Assembly (NCBI GenBank): GCA_009733575.1
Contig: ML769414.1
Span: 1-64,000 of the forward strand
Length of the DNA stretch: 64,000 nt
DNA from: Gymnopus androsaceus JB14
Taxonomy: Eukaryota; Basidiomycota; Agaricomycetes; Agaricales; Omphalotaceae
Reading direction: 5' to 3'
Shown here: piece by piece, positions 33,829 through 46,078 of the stretch
Numbering within the stretch: position 1 is the first letter of the stretch
Layout of the letters: the number at the start of each line of letters is the position of its first letter
Translations under genes and position numbers: made by a program
Notes under the pieces: generated by a model
Database searches by the model: none
What the model saw: only the letters and a program-made list of their open reading frames with translations
Told to the model about the DNA's origin: nothing

Positions 33829-35160
33829 CTATTCGTCTGGAGTGGTACTACCAGTAACAGGAGTAAAATACAGATACCTAAAAAATGCATTAAAAGGAAG
33901 CCCATTCATAAAGTAACTGGACTCGGATGCAACAGTTATTCCTTCATACAACGACACCACATCACTCTCCATAGTTACCAGATTTTTCGCGCGTTCTAAA
34001 ACCTCGAAATTTAATCGCTTCAAGACGCAGCCAGATCGAATCAACATTGATTTCAGCTCATCCAATCGCCTTTTCGTCGACGGACAGATGATGGAAAGAG
34101 GCTCAACGTCCAGCTCAAACAATTCGGGCAGATAAATGGAGTCCCAGAATCTGCGGGGAAAAGATCGATCCAAATGCTTGAGCCCTATGGAGACGAGATG
34201 CGTGTGACGGATCGCGGCGGAGTCATCTGGCGATATCGTCGTCTCACCACGTTTAACATACTTCACTGAAATAACCTCCAATAACGGAAATCTTTCGAGC
34301 AAAACTCCAAAGGAGCGACCGCCTGTAGTGTATGTGTGGATGCTGAGAGCGGTCAAGTGTTTAAGGTCTATCGCTTCGTCCGCGTGGAGACTGGTAAGAT
34401 AGAGGGTTTGGAGCCGAGGCAAGTGAATGGGTGTTCGGGGGAATCTTGGGATGTCCAGCACTCGGAGAATGGGGAGCTCGATTCCTGTCGGGCTCGCCGC
34501 GTTCGGGGAATGGGAATGAATCTGCTTCAGCAAGTGATCGACTTGCTTATATGTCGAGAGCGTGAGATGCAGTTCCCTACATTGGCTGGCATATTTAGCT
34601 AAGAGATCGAGGATGCCATGCAATCTGGCGGGAGGGCGACCGCTTTTGGATTTAGAGCATATTGCAACACAGAGAGGTGTAGTCCCTGAGCGTAGGAGGA
34701 ATTCGTCTGCTGTATTTTTGACTTTGGAACACGAGTCATCATCATCGTATTCCAAGTCAAGCTTGAGGGACGACCACAATGAGGGATCGAAGAATATGAT
34801 TTCCCGCCAATAAGAGCAAACCCATGTCAATGGGAATACCGCACCGGTGTGTTTAGCTCGAACATGGAGAACAATAAGACCAGAGATAAGGCTAAATATC
34901 TGGCTCAAGACTTCTGGAGGAAGCATTCGGATGGGAGAAAGTAGGGATTCCTGACACGCCAACGCTTTAGCCAGCAGAACAGGAGTACTGCCAACAGTGA
35001 ATTTCTCCAGAGAGGTACGAGTAGCTTGGATGAGACCGGATAGTTGTGATCGCTCGAAGGATGAAGCGGGAATGATGTTCGATTTACTTTTGGCTAAAGC
35101 ATCCTCGTAGATCTTCTGGTAAGTTGATTGGTCTCCCTGCCACTCGATGTTGGCAGACAT
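33829..35160 (-). CDS. F-box domain protein, 443 aa, single exon
   Basis: One uninterrupted frame from ATG 35160 to a stop at 33829. After a helical N-terminus of about 75 residues comes an F-box, IRMLPPEVLSQIFSLISG, followed about 30 residues later by FPLTWVCSYWREIIFFDPSLW, the V/C..W..I....P.LW signature of basidiomycete F-box proteins. The rest has Leu-rich segments (LRVLDIPRFP, LQTLYLTSLHADEAIDLKHL) like degenerate leucine-rich repeats. Such proteins act as substrate adaptors of SCF ubiquitin ligases through Skp1. The substrate cannot be predicted. Length is normal for the family. It faces the MYND gene tail-to-head on the same strand. Confidence 0.85.
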   Translation of the reverse strand: MSANIEWQGDQSTYQKIYEDALAKSKSNIIPASSFERSQLSGLIQATRTSLEKFTVGSTPVLLAKALACQESLLSPIRMLPPEVLSQIFSLISGLIVLHVRAKHTGAVFPLTWVCSYWREIIFFDPSLWSSLKLDLEYDDDDSCSKVKNTADEFLLRSGTTPLCVAICSKSKSGRPPARLHGILDLLAKYASQCRELHLTLSTYKQVDHLLKQIHSHSPNAASPTGIELPILRVLDIPRFPRTPIHLPRLQTLYLTSLHADEAIDLKHLTALSIHTYTTGGRSFGVLLERFPLLEVISVKYVKRGETTISPDDSAAIRHTHLVSIGLKHLDRSFPRRFWDSIYLPELFELDVEPLSIICPSTKRRLDELKSMLIRSGCVLKRLNFEVLERAKNLVTMESDVVSLYEGITVASESSYFMNGLPFNAFFRYLYFTPVTGSTTPDE

Positions 35161-35169
35161 CAACTACAA

Positions 35170-36750
35170 AGATCCACGAGCCTTAATTGACGGATAAGAG
35201 CGAGCGGCAAATAGATACTCACTGGATTTTTTCTGGTGCTACGCGGAATGGTTGAGGCTAGTGAAGACAAGCGAGCTGAGAGTACTTAGACTGGGCGCCT
35301 AAATTAACGCTAACTTGATCGCGTGATGGCGCTAATTGCCTTTTCATTTTTTTCTGTTCATTTCTCGTTTTATTCTCTCAGCTACGATATTCAGTCGAGA
35401 TTATGAATTTTTTATGGACCTTCCACAATCAGCTCTCCTCCCGATACCCCGACAGAGTCTGCTTGCGAATGCTGGCCTGGAACAGAACACTGAAGGCGTT
35501 TCTGAGATGTACTCGTGCTCATTCGCTCTCGATGACTACCCCTTCCCACCCACAATGATAGTTGCTTACAATAGTACCGTCGCTGATATTCGTTCAAGCC
35601 GTGATGGCTCGTCGTTCTACAATACTTCTCGATGCTGTAAGGCGATAGCTGTTTCTTCGAGATAGGAACGGGATATTGGTTCAGGTACGTTTCGCTAGTT
35701 TTCACCGATGGTTCGTTCATTTATCTGTCAGTGTCCAAGGCCGTCACATTGCACCATCGTCTTCTCGATGGTGTCATGATAGCATTGTCTTAATGGAGGA
35801 GATCTCCCACTAGTTCAGCGACTCTCCTCATGGATTTCTTCTAGGTTCTGCCTTATCAATCGGTTACCTTTCTGAAGGAAGGCGCACGGCTCCTTGTAGG
35901 ATACCACAAGGCTGAACTTGGCGCTCTTCTTTTCCACTGAGTCCTCGGACTGAACCCCGAACTTTGGCGCCCCTGTTTGTGTAATAAAACTTTCCTTCCT
36001 TCTCGGACTAAAAACCCGGTGCCATGAACGCGCTAGGTGGTTACGCAATGACTACTTCCAATTCCACTCATCTTTTCAAACTTTTCAAACTGATTCCAGC
36101 TGCTCGTGTGCACGCAACGTGGGTGGCTTAGTTCAAACGTTTTCATTGCCACTCTTTCGGTAAACCGATATGACGACGTACTGCGGCTGTGGTACGCGAA
36201 TACGCATTCAAATGCACAAGGCTCCGGTTCTTTTTCGTGCCACAAATGAGTCTGCGATATACTTCTTCGCAGAGCATGTCTCTCTTTACCTTGGCTACTA
36301 CTTGGCAGGGAGAGTTTACCCTGAGACTTGTCCGCTAAATTCTGATTCTGTACGAGTTAGGGTCTGTTGTGGATCCATCCAAATATCAACTATCAAGAAG
36401 TCAACGCTTCAAATATACTCCAAGCCTCCAGTAATGATCGGTAAGTGGAGTGGTGCAAAGTTCTAGTATCGGTAAATATCTTTTAGGTTCTCCAAAGTGC
36501 CTTTTAGAAAAAGTATTCGCTTGGGCCAAGGTGGGGCCTCCTTCGATTACGGTAGGGCAACTTGGCGTTTGGGAGCTACCTCTGCGATTGCAGTATATAT
36601 TTTGCTCCCCATTCTTTGGTCTGACTAATTAAAGGTACTTAGGTTATTGAACCAGAAAGTATTTATATTGCGTCCGCGAATTCTTATCGACCAGGTCAAC
36701 ATCGACATTTTTCTCCAGCTTGGATTCCTTCGATTGTGACGCCCTCTAGC
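35170..36750. other. intergenic between F-box and MFS genes
   Basis: Plus-strand frames at 35336-35665 (from ATG 35414, MDLPQSALLPIPRQ) and 36170-36466 are open but lack motifs. A GTAAGT donor at 36440 follows a short open stretch. I see no supportable gene. The MFS promoter must lie in the last few hundred bases. Confidence 0.35.
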
Positions 36751-39277
36751 ATGTCTACTACCGAGTTCAAGAAAACGTCTACGATGTCTCCTTCGGAATC
36801 CGTGGAGAACATCCAAATTAATTCCGACTCCCAGAGCGTCACAAATCTTGCGGATGCGCAGACCGTCGAGCACAAAAAATGCTCCACTGCTGTTGAAGAG
36901 GTCCAGTTGACCGATCAAACTAACTTCCTGCCCTTCAGACAGATCATCACCATTTATATTGCTCTGTCATTCTGCGTGGTCGTTACTGCCCTTGACTCAG
37001 TCATCGTTGCTACTAGTCTTTCGACAATTGCCAAATCTTTCCAAGCGGGTGGCGTAATCTCCTGGGTACCTTCCGCCTATCTCCTAAGCTCCACTGCTTT
37101 CCAACCTTTGTACGGTCGGTTCAGTGACATCTTTGGCCGGAAATGCGCAATGTGTTTAGCAATGGGCCTGTACATGCTCGGAAACCTCATCGCAGGATTC
37201 TCTCGGACCATTCTTCAGGTTATCGTCTTCCGGGGTCTGGCGGGAGCTGGAGGCGGTGGGATAATCGGGATGATGCAGGTGATTGTTAGCGATATTGTCA
37301 CCTTGAGGGAAAGGTTCGACTTCCTTAGTATTTTTACCTCTCTACTTCATCTAATTCTTATCCTCTTAACTCCCACTCTCCTGCCCCTTCTACTTTTTCT
37401 CGCTCTCATAAACCCGTTAGAGGAAAATATCATGGCATGATTGGAGGTGTTGTCGCATTGGGATACACTATAGGTCCGATTGTCGGCGGTCTCCTGGCTG
37501 AGCAGGTTAGCTGGCGCGTAAGTGGAATAATCCACCTCCGTCTTCCATTCTAACCAACGATGTAGTGGTGCTTCTGGGTTACTTTGCCGCTTTCCATGCT
37601 CTCGTCAGCGGTTGTAGTCTTTGTCATACCGGTCAAGCCAGTTGCGGGTGGTATTTGGCAGTCAGTCTATTCAAGTTTATGCTTGGTAACATTTTTTTGA
37701 CCGTCACTCAGGAAGCTGCTAATGATTGACTATGTTGGGTCGATTCTTACGCTCGTTGGATGTACACTCATCATGCTTCCGCTTATCTGGGTATGTCGAT
37801 ATTTTCACCGCTGAACTCAGCCTTACAGTTTCGCTGATTACACCTTACAGGGTGGCATAACTTTCCCGTGGACTCATCCCGTTACTATAAGCCTTTTGGT
37901 ATCGGGCGTGGTCGTCGCAACATTATTCTGCCTGTACGAGTGGAAGTGCGCCAAGTTACCCATTGTGCCAAGTAAGGTGGAATGCCCGTATCGATATTTT
38001 GGCCCGACTAACCTCAGTCATCTAGTGTATATCTTCAAGCACAGCACTGTTTCTGGCGTTTACATTTGCATGTTTGTCAAGTGAGCCATTCAATACCATA
38101 TTTGTACCGACCTTTGACTTCAACAATCTCGTACAGTGGCTTCGTATTCTTCTCCTCACTATATTACATTCCTCAGTTCTTCCAAGCAGGGTTGGGCTAT
38201 ACGCCTATCCGTGCAGGTATGTCCTATTCCACTGTTTTTCACAGCACAGTTCTGACGCTAATTCACTAGGACTGTTTCTGATCCCACTGCTCGTTGGCCA
38301 GACATTTTTCTCTTGGGTTGCTGTAGGTTCTTATAGTGCCTGTTCAATGCGCACACTAAATCTTTCCCTTTAGGGCATGGCGGTCAGCCGCACCGGCCGA
38401 TATCGAGTGAGCAGCGTACTTGCTTTCCCAAGGCCCGTAGGCTAATTGGACATGATTATTCCAGGCAATCGTGTACACCGGTTTCGCCTTCATCGCTATT
38501 TCATGTGGTTGCATCTCGACCATTAGACATCATACTTCGAAAGCTACAATGGTTGTCTTCATGCTGTTGGTTGGTTGTGGGAGTGGACTGGTAATTTCAC
38601 CTGTCGTCCCTTCCGCAGCGAACTAATCTATTCTCTTCGAACAGACCCTTGCAACGACTACGGTAGCAGTTCAAGCCAGTGTAGCGAGGAAGGACATGTC
38701 TGTCGTGACGGCGTTCAGAAATGTACGTGGGGTGTATCTCTCGTTCGCCCATTCAAGCACTAAACTTCTGTTAGTTTATTCGTATGCTTGGAGCCGCGTT
38801 CTCGCTTTCTGTTGCATCCTCAGTAATGTATGTTACCCCGCTACTTACATTGCTTATGGAAGACTGATATATGTGACATCTAGAAACAACTCTCTTCGCG
38901 CCTCCATGGTCGAAATCTCCCTACCATCTGCAATCATCGCCTCCATTATCAACGATCCTAGCCTCCTTTCTCGCGCCTTCGAAATCAGTCTACCCGATGA
39001 ACAGGCACTTCATGTGCTTGAACACGGGTATGAACGTGGTTTCAAGAAGTTCTTCCTCATCAATGCTTCGCTTGGGGTGTTGGCCACCATCGTGAGCGCG
39101 ACAATTATAAAGCATAAGGAGCTTACTCGGGAAGATGATGTCCAACTCAAGCTGGAGGCGAAAGCGGGCTTGAAGAAGGCGTGCTCGCAAGGCTCCGTCT
39201 CGGAGCACGATGTTGAGGCTGGGATCGCGGATGATCATGACGAGAAGGATGGATTGGGCGATGGATTGAAGGCTTAG
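36751..39277 (+). CDS. MFS transporter, DHA2 (14-TMS drug/H+ antiporter) type
   Basis: About 14 exons. ATG 36751 follows CTCTAGC; exon 1 (36751-37313) encodes a hydrophilic N-terminus, TMS1 with FCVVVTALDSVIVATSLSTI, motif A GRFSDIFGRK and AGAGGGGIIGMMQVI. Exon 2 starts at 37421 with RGKYHGMIGGVVALGYTIGP (motif C, the antiporter motif), continuing LPLSMLSSAV..; later exons give YIPQFFQAGLGYTPIRAG, LLVGQTFFSWV, CGSGLTLATTTVAVQASV and RNFIRMLGAAFSLS; the last exon ends in a long hydrophilic Lys/Asp/Glu tail at TAG 39277. Introns are GT-AG with frame preserved at every join checked. Family members export toxins, drugs or siderophores across the plasma membrane; the substrate is not predictable. 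The gene appears intact. Confidence 0.88.
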
Positions 39278-39477
39278 GGGAACAGATCTGCTTATACATT
39301 TTGTTCAAAAGAAGATCAATTATCTTGTCTAAGTACTTGGTAGCTTCGTTATGCTACTGTTGCATCACTTTCGCACTTTGTAACTGTCTTCTCTTACAAA
39401 GTTGCCCTAATTAGATTAGCCATCGCGCGAGACGAAAGATATCAGGTCGCTTCAGTCGCTTGCTCTTGACTATCATC

Positions 39478-40320
39478 ATGCTTTGCCACACTTGCAAAAG
39501 AATGCGAAAAACCTCTCAAGTGCTCTAAATGCCAAAAGACTATGTATGTTTCATTGATTCACCTGGGGTTTTGGTTGCTCATGTTCTTTTCTCTCCGATT
39601 AAAGTTACTGCTCGTGAGCTTCGTTTGCTCTTTGTCGTTACTTTATTATTATTATTGTTAAGACAATTTACCCTTCTTCACTCATTTTGGCAGACGAGAA
39701 TGCCAGACCGCCGACTGGAAGCAACATAAACGAAGTGTCTGTCTGAATTCCGTCTCCGCACAAGGCGGTCATGGACTCATGAAGAAGTATAGTGGTCCCG
39801 GGTACACCATGAACTCGCTTTCGCAATTGGAGGCAGCAGCATGGGCGGAACGCGCACGCAATCCTGAACCGACTCGTGTCTGTGGTGGATGTTACCGTCG
39901 TTGGGAAGATTTTACTTTTGATCCAAGCCAAGACGAGCCCGAAACGAGGGACACGCATTGCGGGAGACGAAACGATGGTCGTAGGTGCAACGATTGCGAC
40001 TGGACTGTATGTGAGGATTGCCTTCAACCAGAGGCTCAGGGTACGTCACGGAAACCCTTTTCACCTTCAGAATCTCAATCCCTGCATCGGATACAGAGTG
40101 GAACTTCCTGAATCGGCCTACAAGGACATGTCGCTGCTTGAAATCCAACTTTGGCATCCCTTATTGCCAAATGACAACTTCTCACCTTCACGGCAATCGC
40201 GAAAAAAAATACACTGGCGATAGACACCCACCGAGTAGTGGATACCCTGAAAGTGCAATTCAAACCAAGGCTAGGTCATGCAATAATTGTGGGCATGTTG
40301 AGAGATGTTTGAAGAAGTAG
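39478..40320 (+). pseudogene. decayed paralogue of the MYND-finger gene
   Basis: Exon equivalents 39478-39543, 39605-39613 (9-nt micro-exon), 39694-40040 (347 nt, same length as the paralogue) and 40097-40320. Exon 1 is 66 nt versus 68 nt in the paralogue: two bases are missing between the second and third Cys codons, so the frame from ATG ends at a TAA after 16 codons. The downstream reading ECEKPLKCSKCQKT, IYCS, RECQTADWKQHKRSVCL is otherwise well preserved. The last exon ends at ERCLKK-TAG where the paralogue has GAG and about 25 more residues. Orientation is opposite to the intact gene, about 6 kb apart. Either a pseudogene or a gene with a sequencing error. Confidence 0.75.
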
Positions 40321-40486
40321 CATTGTACGGATTACTGTATCGTTTCGAAAATAAGTTCAGCCAATGTTACGCGTTACGGCTTGTACACATTCAGTTCAAG
40401 AGTTCAGCCGCCGCCAGGCAGCATGATGCATTGAAAGTTCAGTTCAAATATAGTGGCCGGCGCAGCCGGCCGCCAAATTTTGCGTA

Positions 40487-41135
40487 TACAGCTGATTGCG
40501 AAATCGGAGAGCAGTTTTCGAAAAATGCTCCTCGAGGCCCCCAGAAACTCCCCCTAACCTTTGTCCGGCCAAGCGGCCTCAAGTACGCTATGATTTTGGT
40601 CTCAAATACGCTATTTCGGACAGGGACGGTCACGTGAATTCGAAAAAATCGCGAAAAAATCAAAAATAAAACCCAAAAATAATCCTGAGCGAGCCCTACT
40701 GGCCTCTGTACACTTTCAAGAGACTGGTACACGTTCTTCAACGCTTTAGCGCTTCCACAGTCCTTCATGCTTCATGCTTCTTTAGCCGAGATACCTTACA
40801 TTTTTTCGGTTCGGCCCTCGCGCGCGAACCTAAAGTACGCTATATGGGACAGGGAAGCAAGTTTTTTGGCCTCAAATACGCTAAAATAGGACAGGAAAAT
40901 CGTCAAAATCGCGACCTAAAATACGCTATTCCGGACAAAGGTTGGCGGTAGTTTCTGGGGACCTGCTCCTCGGTAATGGTATTTATGAGCAAACAACGAT
41001 TCAATACCCGGGCTCCACTCCTGAGGAGCTCGAAGCTTCGCTGGCCAATGAGGTTGCGCGGAGGTCACTGGCGGCAAACAAGAATCCTGAACAGCGCGAA
41101 ATCGAAAACGCTCTCCGATTTCGCAATCAGCTGTA
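40487..41135. repeat. fold-back/MITE-like element with nested inverted repeats
   Basis: Outer inverted repeat: 26 identical bases at 40487-40512 and 41110-41135 (starting TACAGCTGATTGCGAAATCG). Inner inverted repeat: about 31 bp at 40538-40568 and 40931-40961 (CCCCAGAAACT..AACCTTTGTCCGG). Inside are five copies of a TACGCTA(T/A)..GGACAGG-type motif at about 40583, 40606, 40834, 40876 and 40921. A right-hand segment (about 40975-41110) is open in frame (GSTPEELEASLANEVARRSL), perhaps captured coding sequence. No transposase. Target-site duplication not resolved. Confidence 0.75.
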
Positions 41136-41948
41136 AGCGCTAATAAATCATGGTTCAAAGGTTGATGTTACGTGTTACGAAGATAGAAATCACCCCAGTT
41201 CAGTACCTCGCGTTACGCGTTACTGAACTTAAATTCGAAATGATACAGTATGCGCCTGAAGTGATTTTAGGAAGTTGTTGAGGAATCGGACAAGTGAAGG
41301 AGTACCGTACTCCGAAATTGTATTCGTGCCCGCCGGGTTGATGTTAACCTAGGTTAGTGATGTTGGGTAATATCATTCCCAATCCTACTACGATTGAAAA
41401 AAATGAAACCATTACATCCAAACCACAAATCCCAAAGCAAAGTTTCTAGAATTCTCCGAGTCTCCAACTCGGCTTCATCTCCACTGAAATTCATCTTTGA
41501 ACCTTTCTCCTAAGGGTATTGGAGCAAGAGGGGTCAAGTTGGCCCCTTTGGGATCGGAGTTGGCCTCTGAATCTTCTCCTTGTCGACTTAGAATTTTTCA
41601 ATAGCCTCTTGCCAGATGTTCCCCATGGACGGTCTAGAATGGACCATGGTACGTTTTCCGGTAATTTTCTGGTATACTACGTTTCGGATGAACGGACTTG
41701 AATGTACCGTGGAGTCATGTTAGTGTCGCGACTACCTGAAGTCACCAAGAGATTTCGGAGGGAAGCGGAAAGGAAAATGTTGAAGAAAGTAAGCATTCAG
41801 TTCGATTTGGATATCATTATACAGATAGCCGTGCAATCAGTGGGTGAAAGGAAGAGACCATCTACAGATAATAGTAGATATTCAAATTCTCTAATGAAAC
41901 AGAAATCACTCGGAAATCACTTATAGGTTTGTCAAATTGACAACGTCA
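41136..41948. other. intergenic
   Basis: ACGCGTTACG-like motifs flank the fold-back element on both sides (about 40370 and 41208). No gene seen. Confidence 0.4.
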
Positions 41949-43352
41949 CTATTCCCTCGGAGGCATATTGTCACAAGCAGTTGAAGATGTCGATAGCTCA
42001 ACATTTTGGTGGAATGTTTCTTCGAGTGGTAATCGATTCATGCGCAACATGAGGATCATTGCCACAGGGTAAATTGCCTAATGAGCCATGCCACCACAAT
42101 AAGCTCAAAGCCCTTTGTTAAGTAAACTGTTAAATAGGCTTACAATTAATCCATTGAAGAATTCATTGATAATTTCAAAGGCAATACCCAGCAAGGATAA
42201 TCCTGCTGTATGAGCTTGAATAATTTGAAATATAGCACTCAAAAGCTGTAAAGAATTATTTTTTGATGTCTGGGAGAAAAACTAAATATACTTTCCTGCA
42301 CAATGCAAAACAGAATTCCCGACTCAATTAAAAGCAAGAGTATTATGATTGTTGGGGAAATTTTGTTTTTTCTGGTCGAGTATAATATTCTTGTTGCACG
42401 GTGATGATACCTGGAATTGGACAGTTTCATGAATCAGTAAAATAGAGGTGGGGCTCATATTCTTGAGTCATACCAGACTTTCAGCCCAATTATCATTGTT
42501 GCAGTCAAATTTACACCTAAAGAAATGAAGATAGCAGCAAAATCAAGGCTGCTTGCAGTGGCAAAGTTTAGTTGTATATCTCCCACAATACAACCAGCCA
42601 GATTGACAGCTGAAAAAAATCACTGAGAATTACACATAACACATAAATAAGAATGTGTAAATTTTACCGATATTTGCAATCATAAGACCGCTAAGCACAA
42701 GGCGAAGAATTTTTGCATGGGGCCATATAGCACATGCTCTCCATGTAACAATACCATCACTCAACATTAACTGCCAGAATTTGGTGAGTTTCAGATAATG
42801 TCAGAATTTTTATTCAACGCCCACTGTTATGGTTCCAGGCCAGGTTATTTGTGCATCCCAAGGAAGAGTGATCTCATTGCTTGCAGCAATCTGTCCTTCA
42901 AGTCCTTGACTTGAAGTGTATATGAGGGCAGAGTTCACCTGGATCACGGGGCCACCAGAGACTAGAATGAAGTTCCATGTATTTGCAAGAACCAACAGAA
43001 TCATGCAGATAAGGATGGCTTTATGGGTATATCCTGTGGCGCCTTTCTTTCTAAAATCCCTAATTCAGTGATGTATTCTCTATTTGAAAGTGGGAGAGCT
43101 TGATACTCTTCTTACAAGAGGAGATAAAATGCCATGGTGGCTGATCCAATGAAAATTCCTGAGTTGAATAATAGGTAGTATATATGAATGATACGCTTTT
43201 GATAACTCTACGAGAAGATACTCACCATATAAGACCCATAATATAGTGAATTCCATAATATTGAAAAAGATGTCGCTTCCTAGCTCGGTAGAAAGTTGAA
43301 CTTCAGATGGAGTCATGTTTAAGGGGAGTTGAAAGTTGCAGGAGGCGTACAT
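41949..43352 (-). CDS. orphan 7TM-like membrane protein, member 1 of 4
   Basis: ATG 43352 (MYASCNFQLPLNMTPSEV). Coding pieces on the minus strand, separated by GT-AG introns: an N-terminal segment DIFFNIMEFTILWVLY (donor GTGAGT near 43226); GIFIGSATMAFYLL; a hydrophobic ILICMILLVLANTWNFILV; LMLSDGIVTWRACAIWP (the family's D.IV.WRAW.LWP signature); LVLSGLMIANI / VNLAGCIVG; IFISLGVNLTATMIIGLKVW; YHHRATRILYSTRKN..LLLLIESGILFCI; LLSAIFQIIQ; and AIYPVAMILMLRMNRLPLEE with a short hydrophilic tail to TAG 41949. The order matches a large uncharacterised membrane-protein family expanded in Agaricomycetes, seven helices with a conserved E-S-G in helix six. Ligand or transport role unknown. Confidence 0.7.
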
Positions 43353-44505
43353 TGGTGTTGATTACTTATACCTGTCAATCCTCCATTTCGAGAGACTTAT
43401 CATAAGAGGCTAGGACGATGACTCCAAGAATGGACTAATTCCTCATTGAAATTCGTTTGAGCTCATTTGATCTGCCTAAAATAGTTATATGACCTTCAAG
43501 TCCGACTTTCTTCCTCCAGGTCCCATGACCATACTTATTCACCGCTCACAGCTGAGAGGGGATACATACAGGGCCGAGCTAAGGTTAGAATTTTTCGGCA
43601 TTCAGTACTCCTCTCCGGTAAGTTTTCGGAAAACCTTGGCAGGACCGATCTTTTTTTTTTTGCATCTCTACATCTAACTCCCTATGTGCGCAAATTACGC
43701 CTAGATATGTGGCAGCTCAGTCTATCCATTGAACCTATGCTTGCTCGTGTACCCAAGTCTTTTCCTTTCCCTGAGATATTCAAATCGACTCCTTAAACGA
43801 TTGAGATACAATTGACCTGCAAGCCCGACTTGCATTCATTCGCATCTTCCGTTCCCCAACAGTGAAACAAATTATTTTCTGGAATGGGACGTTCTATCTG
43901 GACGTGCTAGAGATTAGCTCCTCCGTAGACACTCTAGTCTTTGACGGCAGAGCTACACTAGTGGAAAAGCAAGGAAATGCGACGGCCAAAGACATCGTCC
44001 TCCAAATAACTTCATTGGTTTTCATAAAGGATATTGATGTAATCCTGGGAAGTATGGCGATTTATCTGATAGCGCCTTCTACATACACGCTTTGACATTA
44101 CAATTATCCTCGATCGTTCACTTTAGCTTGGAGAATTTTAAATACGGGAAGTGCGGAGGTACTCGCTATGGTAGGTCGCTGCCGGACTGCTTTGGAGAAA
44201 TCGACTCTTCCGAATGAAACTTACAGAAATTTAATCTGCGATAGAAGTTCTTGATTTCGTTGACTGGAAAGGTAGTAGAATCTGATCTATTGAAGTGCAC
44301 TTGTCTGGGGATCCTCAGACTCACCATCGTATACCATCTAGAGGGTTAGTATATTTTGTAAAATCCTCGTAGGGAGATTCTAGAACTTATTTCGACATCC
44401 TCTAGAGAGTTTTTTAAGTCGATGTTGAGTCTGGTGAAGGGCCCGGTAGGGTCAAGTACTATAATTTTGAGCTGCCTAAGTAATACTAATGGGACCTTAC
44501 TTCAA
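43353..44505. other. intergenic between 7TM genes
   Basis: Only short plus-strand frames (e.g. 43862-44095) without motifs. No gene supported. Confidence 0.4.
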
Positions 44506-46078
44506 TCAAACAAAGTCACGACGACGATAGTCATCATAAATCTTCATTGATTGAGCATCGTCGTCTAATTCACGGTCCGCCGTGATATTCAAGACTGGAT
44601 CGGATGTGGCTCCTGGAGTAAATCTCAGCGTCAGATCCTTTTCCTGTCCTTTCAATCCTCCCCCAAATCTCCGAGTTCCAGAACCGGAATTGTATCCCGA
44701 TTTTTGTGATCCACTTTGTTCAACAACATCGACGTTTACGCCCATGGCGACTCGGACTATGATCAGAGTTGGTGCGATTCCCTAAATCTTCATCACCAAA
44801 ATTCTAAGCAGTAAGTACAAGAATAGAGCTTACCACAGCTTCTGCTAAAATGCTGAACAAGTTTGGGCAAAGAGGAAGGAACTGCCCCACCAGAATAGTG
44901 GAAAGAATTGCTACAGGGTACAAAATTCCAGATTCCAAGCTAATTGAGCGTTAATGGAAAAGTCGGACTTCAGAGACATTTGACGTAGACTCACATAATC
45001 GCAATGATTCGCTTATATTTCTTCTGAGATCCATTCCGGCCGTACGCAGCGTTCATTTGGCGGCTGATCCACCATATTCTTCCGGCTTTATCACACGAAA
45101 AATAGGTGAACAATGATATTTAACAAGGATATCATGATGGATTGCTCACCGATGAGACCTGTAACCAATGCGTTGACTACGAAATTGACAATCATGAATA
45201 CCGAAGTCATAGCGGTGGTGCTTTCGATCCAGAAAGTGTCAGAAGAGGACAACGCTTGGTCTTGTGGACCGTCGACGAGAAAGACAACTTTGAAGCGAAT
45301 CACAGCATCAAGAATTGCCAGCACTATGGTAAAAGATATGAGAACCCATTAATCACAACCATAAGGGTACATTTTACCATTGTTCAGAGCCGATATAATC
45401 ACCGGAACTACCACGACACGTTTGCGGAAACCCCAGACAGCGTAGAGACGATACAGCTAATATCACTGAGCTCCGGAGTTTCAACGGGAGAAAAAAAGAT
45501 ATACCAGACTGGCATCGGCAGCAATGCTAAAAGGCGTCAGTGTCAAGAGCGGTCACAGAAAATATCGCAGGGTTTGACCCACTTGGAAAGAGAATACATC
45601 AAATAAACCAGCTCTCTAAACCAATCAGTGCACACTGGATAGCAACTACAGCATGGTTCACCTACTCAAGTATGTTCAAAAACAGCGCCTTCCCTTTCCC
45701 TTGCGCAGCCGAGGTGATTTCCCCATTGAACACCTCAAAACTAGAGATAATTGCGCCGGTGTTTCCAACAATGTTCAAAACCAAAGCCGTAGTACCAAAG
45801 CAAAAAAGCGTAACAAGAGTGAAAAGATGAAATGTGTGTTGATTCTGCACACCCCGGTTGCGAAAGAGGACATATATAGCACTGAAGAATAGCATCAGAT
45901 AGACACCTGGAGGATCCGAAATCAGTTTCTAATCCAGCTGGATCGTACGAGAGGCACCATAGAGTAGGACGCCAATCTATGCAAGCACTTGTGAGCCTGG
46001 CATTATAGTGAAGACTTGGAGCTTTCCTACTGAAATAACGATGACAGGATTGATAATAAAGGCATAGTCAGATGCCAT
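44506..46078 (-). CDS. orphan 7TM-like membrane protein, member 2 of 4
   Basis: ATG 46078 (MASDYAFIINPVIVIS), then IGVLLYGA, GVYLMLFFSAIYVLFRNRG, TLVTLFCFGTTALVLNIVG, IAADASL, LYRLYAVWGFRKRVVVVPVI, VLAILDAVIRFKVVFLVDG, VNFVVNALVTGLIAGRIWWI, KRIIAIILESGILYPVAI, ILAEAVGIAPTLIIVRVAMG and a hydrophilic Ser/Gly/Asp tail of about 75 residues to TGA 44508-44506. Each piece is bounded by canonical introns (e.g. GTAAAA..CCATAG at about 45376-45323; GTGAGC..AAAG near 45150-45087). The GRIWWISR, ILESG and GIAPTLIIVRV phrases mark the same orphan family as its neighbours. It appears intact. Likely plasma-membrane or endomembrane; function unknown. Confidence 0.8.

Noticed and set aside
40942..41136. 64-codon ORF at the right end of the fold-back element
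   Set aside because: Its N-terminal part lies within the inner inverted repeat and its end within the terminal repeat; kept only as possible captured sequence.
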